A stretch of DNA of 64,000 bases from Arsukibacterium sp. (GCF_018402695.1 NZ_JAGYIM010000011.1:302752-366751); one strand, 5' to 3'; counted from the first letter of the stretch, positions 11,451 through 20,458 are shown. Translations and numbers: made by a program. The notes: generated by a model from the sequence alone, not told the origin.

Positions 11451-12845
11451 TTACGGCTTTTTATCAGTGAGTTTAGCCAGCCAGCTTTGCCAGTGTGCTG
11501 GTACCTTAACCTCAGCCGCAGGCTGGTGAATTGACCGGTCATGCGCCGTCAGTTCTGGCAGCATGGCACGGACAAAGTCACCGTCCGGGTCATAACTCAG
11601 TGCTTGCTTAATGACGTTAAACTGACGCTCACCACTGTTGCCGCTGCCGGCAATGTACGCCCAGTTACCCCAATTGCTGGCAACGTCGTAATCCAGCAAG
11701 CGCTGCTCAAAATAGGCGGCACCGAGGCGCCAGTCGACACCTAAATCATGAATAAGAAAGCTGGCAACATTCTGGCGGCCCCGATTGCTCATTAAGCCGG
11801 TCGTGTTAAGCAGGCGCATATTGGCGTCAATAAAAGGAACCCCGGTTGCACCGGCACACCAGTTTTTAAAGTGGAGTTGCTTTGCAACTGTCAGCGCAGG
11901 CGGACTAAAATCCAATGGTCCTTTAATGGCATTCCGGCTAAACCAGGCTTTGCTATATTTGCGGAATTGCCAGCGGAAGAACTCCCGCCACAGTAGTTCA
12001 AACTTCAGCCAGTAGGTAGATTCATTTGCTGCTATCTGCTGCTCGTAATCCAGGATCTGCTGCCAGCAATAGCGGACCGACAGGCAACCGGTTGCCAGTG
12101 GCGCCGAGAACTTGCTGGCATAATAATCGCCAAACAGGCTATTACGGCTTTGCTTGTAATAACTAATGGCTTGCTGCTGCCAGATGTAATCATCCAACCG
12201 CTGTAATGCGTGGTGCTCACTGCTACCGGGTTGTAGCGTTGGTTGGCTAAAGGGCGCTAACTGACGAAAGTTTTCAGAAAACACCCTGGTTTCTGCAGGC
12301 GTCAGCCAGTGTTGACTGGGTTGTGGTTGATACTGGGCCAGGGCTGGGGCTACCTGCAACATGGGTTCGCGCTGTTTTCGAAACGCACTGAAACTGTCTG
12401 GCAGATTGTCGAGCTCAGGCATTAACGGTGCAATGCCTAATAAGCTATTCACATCAACGCTGGTAACAGGAAAGCGCCGGCCAAGTTTTTCGAGGGTTTG
12501 CTGCTCACGATAACCGGTTGGGGTAGCTGCAATAATCTGGCTGGCTTGCAAAAGCCCTGCTAAATGGCTTATTTCCGCTTCCGGTTCACCAAATAAGGTA
12601 ACCAGACCAATATTGAAACGACCGAGCGCCTGCTCAGTGTCGGCAATAAGTTGCAGTTGCTGTTGCAGCCTGAGTAAACTGGCACGGGCCATACCATACT
12701 GCTGATCAAAAAAAGCCGACTTATCCAGGCAAACCACCGCCACCAATGGTTGGCTATCTGCTGAGTTGTCAGCTGCAGCACCGTACCAAAGTAAGGGGTT
12801 ATCATGCAGGCGTAACGCCTGATCTAGCAGCACCAGACAGGTCAT
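11451..12845 (-). CDS. DASH-family cryptochrome
   Basis: A 464-residue photolyase homologue with the DASH signature NRGRQNVASFLIHDLGVDWRLGAAYFE, followed by DYDVASNWGNWAYIAGSGN in the FAD-binding domain. The Rossmann domain starts MTCLVLLDQALRLHDNPLLW. Cry-DASH proteins repair cyclobutane dimers mainly in single-stranded or looped DNA under blue light. The start overlaps the stop of the upstream Fe-S photolyase gene by four bases, so translation is coupled. Confidence 0.9.
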   Translation of the reverse strand: MTCLVLLDQALRLHDNPLLWYGAAADNSADSQPLVAVVCLDKSAFFDQQYGMARASLLRLQQQLQLIADTEQALGRFNIGLVTLFGEPEAEISHLAGLLQASQIIAATPTGYREQQTLEKLGRRFPVTSVDVNSLLGIAPLMPELDNLPDSFSAFRKQREPMLQVAPALAQYQPQPSQHWLTPAETRVFSENFRQLAPFSQPTLQPGSSEHHALQRLDDYIWQQQAISYYKQSRNSLFGDYYASKFSAPLATGCLSVRYCWQQILDYEQQIAANESTYWLKFELLWREFFRWQFRKYSKAWFSRNAIKGPLDFSPPALTVAKQLHFKNWCAGATGVPFIDANMRLLNTTGLMSNRGRQNVASFLIHDLGVDWRLGAAYFEQRLLDYDVASNWGNWAYIAGSGNSGERQFNVIKQALSYDPDGDFVRAMLPELTAHDRSIHQPAAEVKVPAHWQSWLAKLTDKKP

Positions 12846-14368
12846 AATTGCTCCAGCTTTATCAGGTAGTCCGCTGCTTGTTCGCGTAACGCCTGTTGTT
12901 GCTCCGGTGCTTTGTTATGCCAGTTTTTATAAGCCAGTTGCATTCTGGCATTGCTACCCAGCTTCTGCTCATTACGTGCTAAAAAATCCCAGTACAATAC
13001 GTTAAACGGGCAGGCGTCGTCGCCTAAGCTGTCCTTAACTTTATAATGACAATGCTGGCAGTAATTGCTCATCCGGTTAATATAAGCGCCGCTGGCAGCA
13101 TAGGGTTTAGAGGCAAGTACCCCGTCATCGGCAAACAGCGCCATCCCCAGAGTATTGGGCAATTCTACCCATTCATACGCATCAGCATAGACGGCCAGAT
13201 ACCAGTCGGTGACTTCAGTGACATCAAGGCCGGCTAATAATGCGAAATTGCCGGTTATCATCAGCCGCTGTATATGGTGAGAATAGGCATGGGTCATGGT
13301 ATGGCTGATGGCTTGTTGCATACAGCGCATTTTGGTGTCGCCATGCCAGTAGTACTCTGGCAGCGGGCGCTTCGCATTCAGAAAGTTGCGGGATTTATAG
13401 TCTGGCATCAATAACCAGTACAAGCCCCTGACGTACTCGCGCCAGCCGATAAGTTGACGAATAAAGCCCTCAGCAGCATTGATCGCAACCTTGTCCTGTT
13501 TGTGGGCGGCTTCTACTTTCTGACACATCCAGCGCACGTCCAATAAACCGCAATTGAGGTAAATGGAACAAATGCTGTGAAACAAGAAAGGTTGGTCGAG
13601 TACCATCGCATCCTGATAATCGCCGAACCTGGCCAGTTGTTCGCTAACAAAGTGATTAAATGCCTGGCGTGCTTGCTTACCCGTTACCGCATAACAAAAA
13701 TTGTCAGCTGAACCCGGGTTACCGGCAAAATGCTCAGCAACCAGTTTTATGACTTCAAGCGTAATGTCATCGGGTTTAAACTGCAGTGGTGCTATGGCCT
13801 TCAAGTCTGCCGGCGGGCTTTTACGGTTGGCCTTGTCAAAGTTCCACTGGCCGCCAAGTGGTTGCTTTTTGCTGTCAAGCAGTAGCCCGGTGTAGCGGCG
13901 CATCTCGCGATAAAAGTATTCCATCCGTAATTGTTTGCGGCCATCAGCCCACTGCGCAAACATTGCTGCGTTACACAAGAAACGGTCGTCTTCCAGTATC
14001 TCAACCGGTAACTTGAATGTTTGCTGCCAGCTGTTTATTTCCTGCTGTAAGCGATACTCACCACACTCCGTCAACATAATGCCGTCTAACTGGGGATGTT
14101 GTTGCAGGCTGTGTTCAACCGCTGAGGTAACAGACGTAAAACCGTGTTGATATTGCAGGTAGATAACCTGATAGTGTTGCTGGCGCAACACCTCTGCAAA
14201 ATGGCGCATTGCGCTGAACAGCAGAATAATTTTATGCTTGTGGTGCTTAACGTAACTGGCTTCCTGCTGCACTTCGGCCAGTAATATAATGTCACCGCTT
14301 TTGGCTTCACGTAGCGCGGGTAGCGCCGGGCTAAGCTGGTCTCCTAAAATAACGATAAGCTTGGCCAT
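12842..14368 (-). CDS. Iron-sulfur bacterial (6-4) photolyase/cryptochrome (FeS-BCP, PhrB type)
   Basis: A 508-residue protein of the deoxyribodipyrimidine photolyase-related family. Cysteines C349, C437, C440 and C453 (KMRCMQ, NYCQHC, DACPF) line up with the four ligands of the [4Fe-4S] cluster in Agrobacterium PhrB (C350, C438, C441, C454). Known members repair (6-4) photoproducts and use a lumazine antenna. It is the first gene of the three-photolyase operon. The 147 bases upstream separate it from a divergent zrgA-like gene and must contain both promoters; no LexA box is visible there. Confidence 0.92.
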   Translation of the reverse strand: MAKLIVILGDQLSPALPALREAKSGDIILLAEVQQEASYVKHHKHKIILLFSAMRHFAEVLRQQHYQVIYLQYQHGFTSVTSAVEHSLQQHPQLDGIMLTECGEYRLQQEINSWQQTFKLPVEILEDDRFLCNAAMFAQWADGRKQLRMEYFYREMRRYTGLLLDSKKQPLGGQWNFDKANRKSPPADLKAIAPLQFKPDDITLEVIKLVAEHFAGNPGSADNFCYAVTGKQARQAFNHFVSEQLARFGDYQDAMVLDQPFLFHSICSIYLNCGLLDVRWMCQKVEAAHKQDKVAINAAEGFIRQLIGWREYVRGLYWLLMPDYKSRNFLNAKRPLPEYYWHGDTKMRCMQQAISHTMTHAYSHHIQRLMITGNFALLAGLDVTEVTDWYLAVYADAYEWVELPNTLGMALFADDGVLASKPYAASGAYINRMSNYCQHCHYKVKDSLGDDACPFNVLYWDFLARNEQKLGSNARMQLAYKNWHNKAPEQQQALREQAADYLIKLEQL

Positions 14369-14515
14369 AAATCCTGACTCATAGTAACAATAGTCAGTGG
14401 TACGCTGTGCTGTAGCGCGCAGATCAACGATTTAACCGGTTGTAGCTGCAGATATTGCACTGGCTTATCAAGCAGGTATGATAACGAGTATTGTAAGAGT
14501 ACAAGGACCATACAG

Positions 14516-15142
14516 ATGATGAATTTACGGGTTGGTGCAGCGGTTAGCTGCTGTTTTACGGCGTTAACAATTGGGGCGATTTTTTTAAATTCCGCCCCTG
14601 TTGTCGCCCAGCAGCATGACCACAAACATGCTGAACAGCATGAGCATGAGCATGAGCATGAGCATGAGCATGAGCATGAGCACGAAGAAGATGAGTTTAG
14701 TAACCCGGGCACCCATGTCCATGGTGAGGCCATGTTAACGGTGATCCTTGAAGGTAACGAAGCCATGGTGGCACTGCAATCGGCTGCTTACAATATCGTC
14801 GGCTTTGAACACGCCCCGAAAACCAGCGAGCAGCGCCAGGAAATTAACGCTGCGTTGAATGTCCTGCGTGAGGGGAAATGGTTTGAGATTAATCCGCAAG
14901 CGGGCTGTGATCTCGCTGAGGCCGATGCCAATACAGATTTAACGGCAGAGGTTAGCAGCACCCATAGCGATTTTTACGCCAACATCGGTTTAATTTGTCA
15001 GCAACCGGCCCGCTTAAATGAAATGACCGTCAATTTATTTAATCTGGTGCCAAGTGTGCAGAAAATAACAGTGCAATGGGTAATAAATGGTCAGCAGGGT
15101 GCAACAGAACTGAGTTTGGCCAGTAACACGGTCAGTTTTTAA
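14516..15142 (+). CDS. ZrgA-like His-rich periplasmic protein (DUF2796)
   Basis: A 208-residue secreted protein with an N-terminal signal segment (about residues 1-31). It is followed by a His-Glu run encoded by tandem CATGAG repeats, then the DUF2796 body (THVHGEAMLTVILEG, NIVGFEHAPKTSEQ). The family prototype is ZrgA of the Vibrio cholerae ZrgABCDE zinc uptake system. The His-rich run would bind Zn2+ or another soft metal in the periplasm. The neighbours (DUF3299, ABC ATPase, permease) make a Zrg-like locus. No convincing Zur palindrome is visible upstream. Confidence 0.82.
   Translation: MMNLRVGAAVSCCFTALTIGAIFLNSAPVVAQQHDHKHAEQHEHEHEHEHEHEHEHEEDEFSNPGTHVHGEAMLTVILEGNEAMVALQSAAYNIVGFEHAPKTSEQRQEINAALNVLREGKWFEINPQAGCDLAEADANTDLTAEVSSTHSDFYANIGLICQQPARLNEMTVNLFNLVPSVQKITVQWVINGQQGATELSLASNTVSF
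14640..14681 (+). repeat. Hexanucleotide microsatellite (CATGAG)n coding for His-Glu
   Basis: Seven consecutive CATGAG units within the zrgA-like gene encode alternating His and Glu residues. The unit is six bases, so slippage would change the number of metal-binding His residues without breaking the frame. Confidence 0.95.
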
Positions 15143-15167
15143 CACGCCCTATGCATTTTATAAATTT

Positions 15168-15204
15168 AAAAGCCCCCGCTATCCATTTGGTAGCCGGGGG
15201 CTTT
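15168..15204. terminator. Bidirectional terminator between convergent genes
   Basis: A near-perfect inverted repeat, AAAGCCCCCGCTA pairing with TAGCCGGGGGCTTT around a 9-base loop, flanked by A and T runs. It lies between the convergent zrgA-like gene and the DUF3299 gene and can serve both. Confidence 0.9.
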
Positions 15205-15224
15205 CGTTTAACATTCAGCTTAAA

Positions 15225-15770
15225 TCAGTAGGTATACTCTTCCACCGAATCCGCCTTCAAACTGTAAGCCGCATTCGCTAAATCGTGGCTCATAGCTTGG
15301 GTGGTGATGGTGCCGCTGATCCAGAACGGTGAGTAAATCATATCGGCTTTAAGATTCTTGGCGCCACTGACAAAAATAATCTGATTAGGTGGTGGTGGCG
15401 GGACATGGATACAAGCGCCAAAGTAAGGCACCAGAAAAAAACTGGTGACATTTTGCTCGTCGTCAAACTCTAATGGTACGATAAAACCGGGAATGCGTAC
15501 CTTGGTGTTATTAAATTCTTCTTTTACTTTGGCAGACTGTAAAATCTGCTCCCATTGCCCGGCGGCTGGGTCGTCACCGTTGTAGTTATTATCAAACGGA
15601 GACGGTTGACTGTAATCATGCTGTACTTCAGGCATGGCTTGTAATGCCGCCAAATCTTCCGCCGGCATTAAATCGGTCCATTCAATGGTTTTAACGTCGC
15701 TGGCATTTAGTAACATGCTAAAGCTTGCGACCAATAGCATAGATAACGTAACGGATAACTTGTTAAGCAT
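15225..15770 (-). CDS. DUF3299 periplasmic protein
   Basis: A 181-residue protein with a signal peptide (about residues 1-23). The DUF3299 core contains KVRIPGFIVPLEFDDEQNVTSFFLVPYFGACIHVPPPPPNQIIFV: a single Cys followed by His in the CIHVPPPPPNQ motif, then YSPFWISGTI. DUF3299 genes accompany DUF2796 and LolD-like ABC genes in Vibrio and Shewanella. The molecular role is not known to me; metal handling is inferred from context and from the Cys/His motif. It is transcribed divergently from the ABC genes with only 57 bases between. Confidence 0.85.
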   Translation of the reverse strand: MLNKLSVTLSMLLVASFSMLLNASDVKTIEWTDLMPAEDLAALQAMPEVQHDYSQPSPFDNNYNGDDPAAGQWEQILQSAKVKEEFNNTKVRIPGFIVPLEFDDEQNVTSFFLVPYFGACIHVPPPPPNQIIFVSGAKNLKADMIYSPFWISGTITTQAMSHDLANAAYSLKADSVEEYTY

Positions 15771-15827
15771 TGGAGCTTACCCTCTTAATTTTGCATAATA
15801 GACGCCAATTAATGGAGCAATCATAAC

Positions 15828-16541
15828 ATGACCGGGATTAAACCTGTGACCGACAAGCCGAAAATTCCTGCCATTGAGCTCAAAAATGTCGTGTTCTTCT
15901 ATCAGACCGCAGCCTGGCAACTTAGTTTGCCGGAACTTACTTTGCAGCAAGGTCAGCATTTATTCATTAAAGGCGCGTCAGGCAGTGGCAAAACGACACT
16001 GCTTAATTTGCTGGCAGGTATTATTACGCCTAAACAGGGAGAGATTAAACTAGGTGGTGAGCCTTTTAGCAGCCTGTCGCCAGCAAAACGCGATACTCTG
16101 CGGGCCAAAAATATTGGTGTTGTATTTCAGCAGCTTAACCTGATTTCTTATTTGTCGGTACTGGATAACGTGCTGATAAGTGGCCATTTTGCTGGCTTGG
16201 ATAAAAAGCAAAGCGAACAACGCGCCAAAGAATTGTTACAGAGCCTGGGCCTGGAGGCTGAGTTAATTGCTAAGCAGGCCTCGGCATTAAGCGTCGGGCA
16301 ACAGCAACGGGTGGCTATCGCGCGTGCCCTGTTAACCCGGCCGGCATTACTTATTGCCGATGAGCCCACTTCGGCGCTGGACGCTGATAACCGGGACAGT
16401 TTTATGCAGGTATTACTGGAGCAGGCCAATGCCTGTCAGACTACTGTGATTTTTGTCAGCCATGACGCTGGTTTACGCCGCTATTTCAGCCTGCAGCTGG
16501 ATATGCAGAATCTGGCGCAAGGAGTACAGCCATGTTGTTAA
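15828..16541 (+). CDS. ABC transporter ATP-binding protein, LolD/MacB-like
   Basis: A 237-residue ATPase with Walker A GASGSGKTT (residues 49-57), signature LSVGQQQRVAIARAL and Walker B LLIADEPTSALD, all intact. It is the LolD/FtsE-type subgroup that pairs with FtsX-like permeases. The end overlaps the permease start by ten bases, so translation is coupled. Placed beside the DUF2796 and DUF3299 genes it fits the ATPase of a Zrg-like zinc uptake system, although this ABC subgroup is more often tied to extrusion or envelope work. Confidence 0.9.
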   Translation: MTGIKPVTDKPKIPAIELKNVVFFYQTAAWQLSLPELTLQQGQHLFIKGASGSGKTTLLNLLAGIITPKQGEIKLGGEPFSSLSPAKRDTLRAKNIGVVFQQLNLISYLSVLDNVLISGHFAGLDKKQSEQRAKELLQSLGLEAELIAKQASALSVGQQQRVAIARALLTRPALLIADEPTSALDADNRDSFMQVLLEQANACQTTVIFVSHDAGLRRYFSLQLDMQNLAQGVQPCC

Positions 16542-17788
16542 AACTTGCTAGACAGAGCTTGTGGAACCGGCGTGGTACCGCAATAATGACACTATTGTCG
16601 TTGACAATAAGCCTGGTGCTGTTATTTGGTATTGATCATTTACGCAAAGAAGCCCGCCAGAGCTTTACCAGTACTATTTCCGGTACCGACTTAATAGTTG
16701 GCGCCCGCTCCGGCCAGCTGAATTTATTACTGTACTCGGTGTTCCGGATTGGCAATGCAACTGCCAACGTCAGCTGGGCGACGTACCAGCGCATTAGCAA
16801 GCATCCGCAAATAAGCTGGACTATTCCCATGGCGCTGGGCGATTCTCACCGTGGTTATCGGGTACTTGGCACTAACACTGATTACTTTACCCATTATCGC
16901 TATGCCAATCAGCAAGCATTACAGTTCAGCGAAGGCCAGCCGTTTAATGATGTCTATGATACGGTATTGGGCGCAGAGGTAGCGACCAAGCTGGGCTATC
17001 AACTGGGTGACCAGATCACCCTGGCGCATGGCGTGGGTGCAGTCAGTTTCAGCGAACATAAAGATAAACCCTTTACAGTAACCGGTATTCTGGCGCCAAC
17101 CGGTACCCCGTTAGACCAGACGGTTCATGTTAGCCTGGAAGGTATTGAAGCTATTCATCTTGACTGGCAGCAGGGTGCACCGATGCCAGGACGTAAAATC
17201 AGTGCTGAACAGGCCCTACAACAGGACCTGACCCCCAAAGCTATCACTGCTTTTATGGTCGGGCTTGACTCCAGAATGGCAACTTTTGTGGTGCAGCGGC
17301 AAATTAATGAGTTTAAAGGAGAAGCCTTGTCAGCGATTTTGCCAGGTGTTGCGCTGGCCGAATTATGGCAAATGCTCAGTATGGTAGAAAACCTGTTATT
17401 GCTGATTACCTTATTGGTACTGGTTGCCGGTTTGACTGGCATGATGACCACCTTACTGGCATCAATGAAAGAGCGGCAGCGGGAAATGGCCATTCTGCGT
17501 GCGGTGGGGGCGCATCCGTGGTATTTGTTTGTATTAATTCAGCTTGAGGTGTTGTTACTCACAATATTGGCATTGCTGGCAGCAGCTGTAACGCTGGTCG
17601 TAACCTTGTGGGCGTTGCAGGATATGTTGGCCGGCAGTTATGGTCTGTTTATCAATATCAACCCGTTTAGCGTGCAAAGTCTGTATTGGGCCGGGGCAGT
17701 ATTGCTGATAAGCGCCTTGCTGGCCTGCATCCCGGCGTATACGGCGTACCGGCGTGCGCTAAGCGATGGTCTGGCCATCCGGTTATAA
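16532..17788 (+). CDS. ABC transporter permease, FtsX/MacB-like
   Basis: A 418-residue inner membrane protein with one N-terminal transmembrane helix (about 15-35), a periplasmic domain (TISGTDLIVGARSGQLNLLLYSVFRIGNAT), and three C-terminal helices with the FtsX core ASMKERQREMAILRAVGAHPWYLF. It is the partner of the overlapping ATPase gene. Topology fits a MacB-type mechanotransmission permease. The substrate is inferred from the neighbours (zinc or another metal), not from the sequence. Confidence 0.88.
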   Translation: MLLKLARQSLWNRRGTAIMTLLSLTISLVLLFGIDHLRKEARQSFTSTISGTDLIVGARSGQLNLLLYSVFRIGNATANVSWATYQRISKHPQISWTIPMALGDSHRGYRVLGTNTDYFTHYRYANQQALQFSEGQPFNDVYDTVLGAEVATKLGYQLGDQITLAHGVGAVSFSEHKDKPFTVTGILAPTGTPLDQTVHVSLEGIEAIHLDWQQGAPMPGRKISAEQALQQDLTPKAITAFMVGLDSRMATFVVQRQINEFKGEALSAILPGVALAELWQMLSMVENLLLLITLLVLVAGLTGMMTTLLASMKERQREMAILRAVGAHPWYLFVLIQLEVLLLTILALLAAAVTLVVTLWALQDMLAGSYGLFININPFSVQSLYWAGAVLLISALLACIPAYTAYRRALSDGLAIRL

Positions 17789-17816
17789 CATCAGATGAGT
17801 AGTTGCCCGCTGGCAG

Positions 17817-18785
17817 CTACTCACTGGCATCCAGCTGTCGCTGGATCCAGCGCACGGTAGTGCCCATATCATAGGCTCTGGGCAGTGCTTTTGCCGGGGC
17901 AGTGGCATCAGGCGTTACCAGAAAGTTAAAGGCATAATTCTGGCGCAGGCCCATCCGTAAATCAGTCAGCACAAGTTTATCATCCTGCGGCGCTAAACTA
18001 TAAAAGCCATGGCTGAAGGCGGCAATTCGGGCTATGTCGGGGTGCTCTGCATATTGCTGTTTTAAGCGGGCACTTTGTGGGAAAAACTGATATTCAATGG
18101 CCGCGCTGCGGTTTAATACACTATAAAAACCTTCATAATACCCCTGTTCAGTCATGATCAGCACCCGCCACAATATGGTATTAAAAGGCGTAGGGGTAAC
18201 TAAAACTGCTTCTGCTGTCGGCACCGGCAATTCAGCCTCTACTACTGAGGTTATCGATTGCTGAGCACTGACACTCCATATTAAATAAACCGATGATAGC
18301 CCCAGACCACTGGCTGCAGCCCCGATACTCCACGTTGGCCGTGCCAGCGCTATAATCAGCGCAAATAACAGCGGCAGGGTATATAAAGGGTCAATAATGA
18401 AAATACTGCCAATGCCAAATGGCGTATCGGTGAACGGTAAGCCCAGGCGGGTACCATAAATTGTCATCACATCTAACAAGGGGTGGGTAATCAGTACCAA
18501 GCCAATTGCCAGCCACCATTGGAAGAACAAAGTTGTCTGACGGTGAAGCGCCGATATTAACCAGGCCAGCAGTGGACTGAATAGTGCCAGATAAAACAGG
18601 GCATGCGAGTTTGCCCGGTGGCTGACCATATTGGCAATAGCATCACCAGCGTCAAACAACACGTCTAAATCGGGCAGGGTTCCTGCCACTGCACCCCATA
18701 GTACCGCGTGTTTAACCGGCACCTTGTTGCCCATAACTAAGGTGGCAACACCTGCCCCAAGGCAAATCTGACTCAACGAATCCAT
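17817..18785 (-). CDS. YdjM/DUF457-type membrane-bound metal-dependent hydrolase
   Basis: A 322-residue protein. The N-terminal half has several transmembrane segments and the conserved histidines and aspartates of the family: MDSLSQICLGAG, GTLPDLDVLFD, HRANSHALFY, ITHPLLDVMTIYG. The C-terminal part is periplasmic or cytosolic and less conserved. Members are annotated as metal-dependent hydrolases (LexA-regulated YdjM in E. coli); the substrate is unknown. It is convergent with the ABC permease and stands alone. Confidence 0.82.
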   Translation of the reverse strand: MDSLSQICLGAGVATLVMGNKVPVKHAVLWGAVAGTLPDLDVLFDAGDAIANMVSHRANSHALFYLALFSPLLAWLISALHRQTTLFFQWWLAIGLVLITHPLLDVMTIYGTRLGLPFTDTPFGIGSIFIIDPLYTLPLLFALIIALARPTWSIGAAASGLGLSSVYLIWSVSAQQSITSVVEAELPVPTAEAVLVTPTPFNTILWRVLIMTEQGYYEGFYSVLNRSAAIEYQFFPQSARLKQQYAEHPDIARIAAFSHGFYSLAPQDDKLVLTDLRMGLRQNYAFNFLVTPDATAPAKALPRAYDMGTTVRWIQRQLDASE

Positions 18786-18828
18786 AGCAGCTAACTGTTA
18801 ATTAATAATAATTCAGTTACGCAACATA

Positions 18829-19671
18829 TCAGGCTATAGCCCATTGTAAATTAGTTTTTGAGGTCATTTGCCGGCTTGCAGCAACTAATTCTGGTTCGGT
18901 TAACAGCTGACTACTTAATCGCTGCATTAAATCTCGGTACTCTGGTAACAGATTGGCGACCACTTCCCGGGCATCCAGATAGTACGGTGCCCGTTTGCCG
19001 TTAAAATCGATTGCTTCACCAATTTGGTTAAAGTTTATGCCAATGCGTTGCAGTATTCTGGCCAGGCTGGGTTCAATCGTAACGAAGCCATGGTAATAGC
19101 CTTTTTCCAGACACATTGCTGTCGCCATCAGGTACAGGCCAATGGCAATAAAACGGTTAAAGGGTCGTGACGAGCTGCTTAGTGCGGGTAAGTCTTTAGC
19201 TGCAGTATCTTTAATTCTGCGCCGGAATTGTGCTGCGACGGCCAAACGGGAAATTTCGCAAACATGCTGGCGTGGAAAACACGCCGGGGTTAAATGGGGG
19301 GCAGTAAAGCGGCCGGCAAAGTATTTTTCGATAGGCAACGGGCCGGGGTCTTGCTCGCAATGGATCAACCGCACCGTGCCGGCAATTTCGTTGCTGTTGG
19401 CTTCTGCCAGGCTGCAGTGCAGGGCGCGCCGGTCAAAATCGTCTTGCTCCAGCCCCGACGGTCGCGGTGGCTCGAAACTAAGTTCTTCACAATAAACTTT
19501 GTGACGTAACCTGAACACTTTATTCTTTTCTTGATGGCTAATAGCTTGAGAAGCCCGAAAATAAGCGCTGAAATCGGATAAGTTTAACTCTTTTGCTGGC
19601 TTTTCAGCGGATATTGCCGGCACAAAAGCGTTTTGCTCCGGCTGGCGCAATGTCGGATTCAACAGTGTCAT
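18829..19671 (-). CDS. PEP-CTERM/exosortase system-associated acyltransferase
   Basis: A 280-residue GNAT-fold protein related to autoinducer and N-acyl amino acid synthases. Recognisable parts are KVFRLRHKVYCEELSFEPP, CSLAEANSNEIAGTVRLI, and HVCEISRLAVAAQFRRR, with ExSRLAV as the acceptor-side motif. This family occurs in genomes with exosortase/PEP-CTERM sorting. No exosortase or PEP-CTERM protein is visible in this window, so the rest of the system would be elsewhere. An acyl-homoserine lactone synthase role cannot be ruled out from sequence alone. Confidence 0.8.
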   Translation of the reverse strand: MTLLNPTLRQPEQNAFVPAISAEKPAKELNLSDFSAYFRASQAISHQEKNKVFRLRHKVYCEELSFEPPRPSGLEQDDFDRRALHCSLAEANSNEIAGTVRLIHCEQDPGPLPIEKYFAGRFTAPHLTPACFPRQHVCEISRLAVAAQFRRRIKDTAAKDLPALSSSSRPFNRFIAIGLYLMATAMCLEKGYYHGFVTIEPSLARILQRIGINFNQIGEAIDFNGKRAPYYLDAREVVANLLPEYRDLMQRLSSQLLTEPELVAASRQMTSKTNLQWAIA

Positions 19672-20002
19672 CGTTATGCCCTAAAGATGATAGTACTGAC
19701 TAACCTATCGAATAAAGTTACGGTATATGTTTTTTGTGCTTAGCCTGATAAGACATAACCGTCCATGCTAAAGTAAGGGCGCACGTCATTGTGCTAAAGG
19801 TGCTCAGGCGCATTTACTATGCAGATCAGATTGCAATGGGTCAAACCAGAATTAAGCTGTTTTGTTCCAATAAAAGATAATAATTTACTAATAACTTGAT
19901 TTTACAGTTGTTAATTTTTTAAACTTTTTTATCACTACTGAGTCGATAAATTAAGCTTAAGTTCATAAAACGGCAATTTAAGCTAAAAATGGCAGGAAAA
20001 GT
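19672..20002. other. Intergenic region between divergent acyltransferase and arfB genes
   Basis: 331 bases, AT-rich on the arfB side, with no open frame worth calling. It must hold both promoters. I see no strong palindromic operator, repeat or RNA-like structure. Confidence 0.6.
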
Positions 20003-20422
20003 GTGGCAATTACAATATCGGGTAGTGTAAGTATTGAAGACAACGAACTGGAGTGGCAGTTTATCCGCGCGTCAGGGGCCGGTGGTCAGCATGTTAATAA
20101 AGTCGCCACCGCCGTGCAAATTATTTTCGACATTAGCGCGTCTTCACTTCCAGACTTTTATAAACAGCGGTTGCTGAACCGCAGTGATCACCGCATTACC
20201 AAGAGCGGTAAAGTAATCATTAAATGTCAGCAAAGCCGTAGTCAGGAAATGAATCGCGAACTGGCATTGGCCCAATTTATCGAGCTGGTACAGTCGGTAG
20301 CCAAGGTGCAAAAAAAGCGGGTAGCAACCAAACCTACCTACGGCAGCAAGCAACGGCGGTTAGAAGGCAAAAAGCAGCGAGGTAAAACTAAGGCGCTGCG
20401 CCAGGGCAAGCCGGACGTATAA
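20003..20422 (+). CDS. arfB: Alternative ribosome-rescue factor / peptidyl-tRNA hydrolase ArfB
   Basis: A 139-residue protein with the GGQ catalytic motif in RASGAGGQHVNKVATAVQI (G27-G28-Q29) and a basic C-terminal tail (KKQRGKTKALRQGK) that enters the empty mRNA channel. It hydrolyses peptidyl-tRNA on ribosomes stalled without a stop codon. The start is GTG with an AGGAAAA site just upstream. It is a backup to the tmRNA system encoded 0.8 kb away. Confidence 0.93.
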   Translation: MAITISGSVSIEDNELEWQFIRASGAGGQHVNKVATAVQIIFDISASSLPDFYKQRLLNRSDHRITKSGKVIIKCQQSRSQEMNRELALAQFIELVQSVAKVQKKRVATKPTYGSKQRRLEGKKQRGKTKALRQGKPDV

Positions 20423-20458
20423 ACAACAGATTTATTAGACGGTGTACATTCTTCGACT

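Noticed and set aside
14440-14515. Zur box before the zrgA-like gene (TGATAAC...GTATTGTAA)
   Set aside because: The two halves do not form a convincing palindrome, so it was not listed as a site.
16148-16429. Long antisense open frame inside the ABC ATPase gene
   Set aside because: The plus-strand ATPase motifs are complete; the antisense frame has no domain and no ribosome site.
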